Assembly (NCBI GenBank): GCA_024641085.1
Contig: JAHEDT010000028.1
Span: forward strand, 1 to 39,871
Length of the DNA stretch: 39,871 nucleotides
Direction of reading: 5' to 3'
Source: Geobacteraceae bacterium
GTDB taxonomy: Bacteria > Desulfobacterota > Desulfuromonadia > Desulfuromonadales > BM103
Below the pieces are notes generated by a model. The model ran no database searches, was not told the origin of the DNA, and saw only the letters and a list, made by a program, of their open reading frames with translations. The position numbers and the translations under genes are program-made. Of the stretch, positions 36,778 through 39,871 are shown piece after piece; within the stretch, counting starts at the first letter, position 1, and each line of letters starts with the position of its first letter.

Positions 36778-37218
36778 TCAGAACGGGATATCGTCATCAG
36801 GATTGAAAGGCGGCTCCTGCGAGTCCCCGGCAGGCTCATAGCCCTGGGAGGCCGGCCGGCCGCCACCGCCACTGCCGCCACCCTGGTCGCCGGCGCGCCC
36901 GAGCATCTGCATTTCGTTGGCGACGACTTCAGAAATGTAGCGTTTGTTGCCGTCCTTGTCGTCGTAGCTGCGGTTCTGGATGCGGCCCTCGATGTAAATC
37001 TGTTTCCCCTTGGTCAGGTACTTGCCACAGATCTCGGCGAGCCCTGACCAGACCACGATATTGTGCCACTCGGTCCGCTCCTGCTGCTCACCCTGCTTGT
37101 TCTTGAAGCGTTCGCTGGTCGCCAGGGAAAATGTACAGACCGCCGTGCCCGAGGGCGTATAGCGCAGTTCAGGGTCTTTCCCTACGTTGCCAACCAAAAT
37201 CGCTTTGTTGACTGACAT
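36778..37218 (-). CDS. ssb: Single-stranded DNA-binding protein Ssb
   Basis: Coats single-stranded DNA during replication, repair and recombination. The 146-residue product has the OB fold (MSVNKAILVGNVGKDPELRY, TEWHNIVVWSGLAEICGKYL and KGKQIYIEGRIQNRSYDDKDG). A Gly-rich linker follows, then the acidic C-terminal tip DDDIPF that binds partner proteins such as PriA, which is encoded elsewhere in this window. The ribosome site is unusually long: the complement of 37221-37230 reads GGAGGTGATC, pairing over 10 nt with the 16S rRNA tail, which suggests strong translation. Confidence 0.97.
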   Translation of the reverse strand: MSVNKAILVGNVGKDPELRYTPSGTAVCTFSLATSERFKNKQGEQQERTEWHNIVVWSGLAEICGKYLTKGKQIYIEGRIQNRSYDDKDGNKRYISEVVANEMQMLGRAGDQGGGSGGGGRPASQGYEPAGDSQEPPFNPDDDIPF

Positions 37219-37378
37219 GTGATCACCTCCATTGCATTGGATTGAAGTGGCAGTCTAGCCGAATAGGCCGAGGGTGTAAAGGGCTTTACCCGACACGGGC
37301 TGTCCGTTCAGAGGGCCGATGGCAATTCCAACATAGAGGATGTCGCAGGGGCGTGTCAGAATACGCGCGGCGGCTTCA

Positions 37379-37428
37379 GGGGCACTCAAAAAAGCCACTC
37401 AATATTAAGTGGCTTTTTTGAGTGCCCC
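37379..37428. terminator. Extended bidirectional terminator, 21-bp perfect stem
   Basis: Arms at 37379-37399 and 37408-37428 are exactly complementary over 21 bp with an 8-nt loop. The core is A6-GCCACT ... AGTGGC-T6, a typical two-way intrinsic terminator. It is flanked by an extra complementary GGGGCACTC/GAGTGCCCC, so the T-run lies inside the long stem. It serves the aldehyde oxidoreductase gene, about 50 bp past its stop. Confidence 0.8.
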
Positions 37429-37480
37429 TTTGGTCAAAAGCTATCCAGGAAACGGTAGCCGGGGAGTTGAGAACATCGTG

Positions 37481-39325
37481 TCACGTTGACTCCAGCAGCC
37501 CGTTAAGCTCAGGCTCGAAGACTGCCCAGACCCGCTGTGCCAGCGGACCGGTAAACTCCGGGCTGGCCAGGTTGGGCAGCTTGATGTGCGGATTCGGGTC
37601 ATCGGACGCCTCTGCGGGCAGGCAGTATTCCGCCTTCGTGTAACCCTGCCGAAACTCCAGTGCCATACCGCGCAGGAAGGCCCGGCGCACCGCCGCACGG
37701 AGTTCGTCGATGCTCACGTCGAGATTGAACTCGCTCTTCAGGCAGTCGACCACCATCTGGGTACCGATCCCCTTGGCAATGTCGAAGAACTTGCACAGGC
37801 CGATCATATCAAAGCCAACGATCTGCAGCTTGTCCACGGTAATCCCGGTCACCCAGGATTCGAGGTCCGACTTCCCTTCCCGGGTCAGCAGCCCGTAGGT
37901 CCCCATCGACATGTGACCGCCGGCGATTGCCCAGGCATAGCCAGGATTGGTCTCCGGCTGATAAGCGGGAATCTCGAGGCCCTTGACATGGTAGGCGTAG
38001 CCGGGTTCGCCGAGGCTGTGCGACAAGCGCATGGAGCCCTTGCCGATCTCCGGAAGACGCCCCTCACCGGCCTCACTGACCAGATCCCGGATTTTTTCGT
38101 AATCACCGAACGTCGCCCCGTTGAGAATCGGCTGCTCCGGGTGTCTGGCGTTGTACGACAGGGCGTAGGCAATGGTGACGCCCAGGGAAATGGCATCCAT
38201 CCCGTAGTTGTCCCCGAGCTGGATCAGGCGGGCGGCCTGGCCGGCGTCGTGGACGCCGAGATTGGTGCCGAGCAGATTGAGCGGTTCGTAATCGAACTTG
38301 GCCAGGAACTCTCCCCGGTTGCCGTCGGCGTTCTTCTCCGCGACGTTGTTGTGGCAGGTGATGCCGCAGCGATAGCAGGCCTCCGACTTGATGTCATAGT
38401 TCTTCTCGACGTTGGAGCGAAACAACCGCTCCGGCAGGTCGTTGCCCTGTGGGCGGAAATTGTTGAGCGGCACGGCGTTGAACTCCTGCAGCACGTCGTA
38501 GGCGGCCCAGGTACCCCCGCCTCCACCACGGCTCAAGGGTTGGATGCGGGCCGACCCGCCCCCCTTGACGACATTGATGTTGACCTTTTTGACCGCTTCG
38601 GAGACGGCCTTGAGCTTGTCGCTGCTCTGCGCTACCAGGGCCAGGATATTCTTATAGCCCATCAGGCTGCCCATGCCGCCGCGGCCGGCGAAACGGCACT
38701 TGTCATCACCTGACTTGAGCTGGTTCTCGGTGGACAGGGCCACAGCCCCCATGAAGTTCTCGCGCCAGTTCTCCCCGGCTGGACCGATAGCCGCAAAATG
38801 GGCGTTGTCGTAGTCCTTCTGGAGAGCCATGATCTTTGCGTGAGTCGAGAGGCCCAGCAGATGTGCGGCAGGCTTCAAGGTGACCTGCGGCCCGGAGTCG
38901 CTCTCGCTGATCACCACGTAGACCGGTTGCGACGAACGGCCTTCGAATACCAGTTCGTCCAGTCCGGTCCACTTGAACTTGGCGCCGAACTTGCCGCTGC
39001 CCGTCGACCACATGGCCGCCGGCAGGCCGGCCAGCGACCCCTTGATCGGACTGTAGCCGGAAAAATAGGTACGCAGCCCGGTCATGGCGGTACTGCCGGT
39101 GAGCAGCCCGGTGTTGACGATCAGCGGGTTCTCGTCGCAGTAGGCCTCTATGATCCGGCGAGCGGCCAGGTCCTGGAAGGAACGGCCGAACCCGCCGAGG
39201 ACATCCTCGAGATTGCGGCAGGGGACGTCGGCGAAGGTTATCGCGCCGCTCGTAAGATCGACGGTAGAGCGCTTGTAGAAAACTTTTGATGGATTTGCTG
39301 CCGGATCAGTCGTTTGGAATTTCAT
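37481..39325 (-). CDS. aor: Aldehyde:ferredoxin oxidoreductase (tungsten-pterin enzyme)
   Basis: Oxidises aldehydes to carboxylic acids, or acids to aldehydes in reverse, passing electrons to ferredoxin through a bis-pterin tungsten (or Mo) centre. The 614-residue protein has the AOR N-terminal domain with VNTGLLTGSTAMTG. The [4Fe-4S] ligands are C317, C320 and C324 (ACYRCGITC), with the fourth Cys in DMIGLCKFF. The cofactor-binding region around LLGTNLGVHD is present. The ATG at 39323-39325 has GAGGAAA upstream; an ATG 7 codons earlier has no ribosome site. It lies 37 bp after the MoaD-like gene, and the pair forms an operon. Confidence 0.92.
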   Translation of the reverse strand: MKFQTTDPAANPSKVFYKRSTVDLTSGAITFADVPCRNLEDVLGGFGRSFQDLAARRIIEAYCDENPLIVNTGLLTGSTAMTGLRTYFSGYSPIKGSLAGLPAAMWSTGSGKFGAKFKWTGLDELVFEGRSSQPVYVVISESDSGPQVTLKPAAHLLGLSTHAKIMALQKDYDNAHFAAIGPAGENWRENFMGAVALSTENQLKSGDDKCRFAGRGGMGSLMGYKNILALVAQSSDKLKAVSEAVKKVNINVVKGGGSARIQPLSRGGGGGTWAAYDVLQEFNAVPLNNFRPQGNDLPERLFRSNVEKNYDIKSEACYRCGITCHNNVAEKNADGNRGEFLAKFDYEPLNLLGTNLGVHDAGQAARLIQLGDNYGMDAISLGVTIAYALSYNARHPEQPILNGATFGDYEKIRDLVSEAGEGRLPEIGKGSMRLSHSLGEPGYAYHVKGLEIPAYQPETNPGYAWAIAGGHMSMGTYGLLTREGKSDLESWVTGITVDKLQIVGFDMIGLCKFFDIAKGIGTQMVVDCLKSEFNLDVSIDELRAAVRRAFLRGMALEFRQGYTKAEYCLPAEASDDPNPHIKLPNLASPEFTGPLAQRVWAVFEPELNGLLEST

Positions 39326-39362
39326 GGTTTCCTCACCATCGTTCATACGTGTAAAGCACTCG

Positions 39363-39587
39363 CTAGCCGCCGTCCACTATCGGCATCAGGACCAGTTGGT
39401 CCCCTTCGTTGAGAACCGCCTCTCTGTCGGCATGCACACCGTTGATCAGGACAATGCCGAAGTGCTGCCGTGGCAACTGCAGATCCTCAACCACCTCATG
39501 GACCCTGGTGTCCTGAGGATAATCACAATCTGCCTGCTTGAAGCGTCCCGTCTGAAAGAGGCCGACCAGTTTGACGTTGATTTTCAT
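39363..39587 (-). CDS. MoaD/ThiS-family sulfur carrier protein, AOR-linked
   Basis: A 74-residue beta-grasp protein ending VDGG, so the C-terminal Gly-Gly can be adenylated and thiocarboxylated. It likely donates sulfur for the pterin dithiolene of the neighbouring tungsten enzyme. The opening MKINVKLVGLF and QLVLMPIVDGG match the MoaD fold. The start is probably the ATG at 39585-39587; an upstream ATG at 39606-39608 lacks a ribosome site. It is the first gene of the operon and lies 37 bp before the oxidoreductase. Confidence 0.85.
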   Translation of the reverse strand: MKINVKLVGLFQTGRFKQADCDYPQDTRVHEVVEDLQLPRQHFGIVLINGVHADREAVLNEGDQLVLMPIVDGG

Positions 39588-39640
39588 GGTCACCGACTCA
39601 AGGCTCATTGCAGAGCGGTTCTATAACCTGCGAAAATGTA

Positions 39641-39728
39641 ACGCAGAGGCGCAAAGATCGCGAAGGGAAAACTCATAAATCTCAAGTTGCTATTTCGACA
39701 CTGGCATTGTTCTCTGCGTCTCTGCAGT
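39641..39728. repeat. Small inverted-repeat element (MITE-like) near window end
   Basis: The left arm ACGCAGAGGCGCAAAGA (39641-39657) and the complement of the right arm, ACTGCAGAGACGCAGAGA (39711-39728), match at about 15 of 17 positions with one indel, separated by about 53 nt. The interval contains no gene. The 260-bp stretch 39609-39871 otherwise shows nothing coding. The arms resemble the repeat at 6390-6412. Confidence 0.55.
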
Positions 39729-39871
39729 GCAGAAGGCTTAAGCTTTTCGGTGCCTTGGGGTTGTCGATACGACCGCTCCAGAACTATCGTTCTGGGTAAG
39801 GCACACGCTCAATGGTTACCACCAGCTGCCGCCGAAATCAACCTGAAAGCGGCCTGCCAGCCGATGTCATC

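Overview
The window looks like a chromosomal stretch from an anaerobic, GC-rich deltaproteobacterium of the Desulfuromonadia type (Geobacter, Desulfuromonas, Pelobacter relatives). This is inferred from gene content: a tungsten aldehyde:ferredoxin oxidoreductase with its own MoaD-like protein, a c-type cytochrome, a flavodiiron protein, a heme operon containing an Ahb/NirJ-type radical SAM enzyme, a branched-chain 2-oxoacid dehydrogenase operon, a VC_2705-type Na+/solute symporter behind a sigma-54-like promoter, and c-di-GMP genes. I see no phage, integrase, IS element, CRISPR array, rRNA or tRNA.

Layout. 1-3119 (minus): radical SAM/SPASM gene, hemE and the 5' part of hemH. 3432-4505 (minus): FMN-dependent nitronate monooxygenase-like protein. 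4638-6301 (plus): histidine kinase and OmpR-type regulator, overlapping. 6487-8767 (plus): quinone oxidoreductase-like protein, shikimate-kinase-like protein and PilZ protein. 8771-10542 (minus): exported YqgE-family protein and lipoprotein MltA. 10598-10716: 17 copies of a 7-bp tandem repeat. 10764-12974 (minus): priA. 13329-14531 (minus): flavodiiron protein. 14654-15487 (plus): Tat-exported metallophosphoesterase. 15585-20513 (minus): bkd-type operon E1alpha-E1beta-E2-E3. 20803-21816 (minus): DAHP synthase. 22004-24338 (plus): cytochrome c, trmB, truD. 24505-26367 (plus): two-subunit symporter. 26469-27272 (plus): sugar-phosphate isomerase-like TIM barrel. 27477-27929 (minus): universal stress protein. 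28269-29051 (plus): IclR regulator. 29602-30450 (plus): esterase/lipase. 30408-31025 (minus): coaE. 31024-32901 (plus): long-chain acyl-CoA synthetase. 33006-35941 (plus): HEAT-repeat protein overlapping an HD-GYP protein. 36061-36636 (minus): another HEAT-repeat protein. 36778-37218 (minus): ssb. 37481-39587 (minus): MoaD-like protein and aldehyde:ferredoxin oxidoreductase.

How the genes fit together. Most are metabolic or housekeeping genes. The bkd operon would feed branched-chain acyl-CoA into lipid synthesis or catabolism. The PilZ and HD-GYP proteins point to c-di-GMP signalling. The best candidate for an undescribed system is the overlapping pair at 33006-35941: a HEAT-repeat protein and an HD-GYP protein that appear to share the same unnamed N-terminal domain of about 110 residues, with a third HEAT-repeat gene facing them. 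Other points worth a check are a possible hybrid heme route at 1-3119, a cytochrome c without the usual methionine ligand, a YqgE protein with a signal peptide, a shikimate-kinase-like protein with altered active-site residues, and several long perfect inverted repeats.
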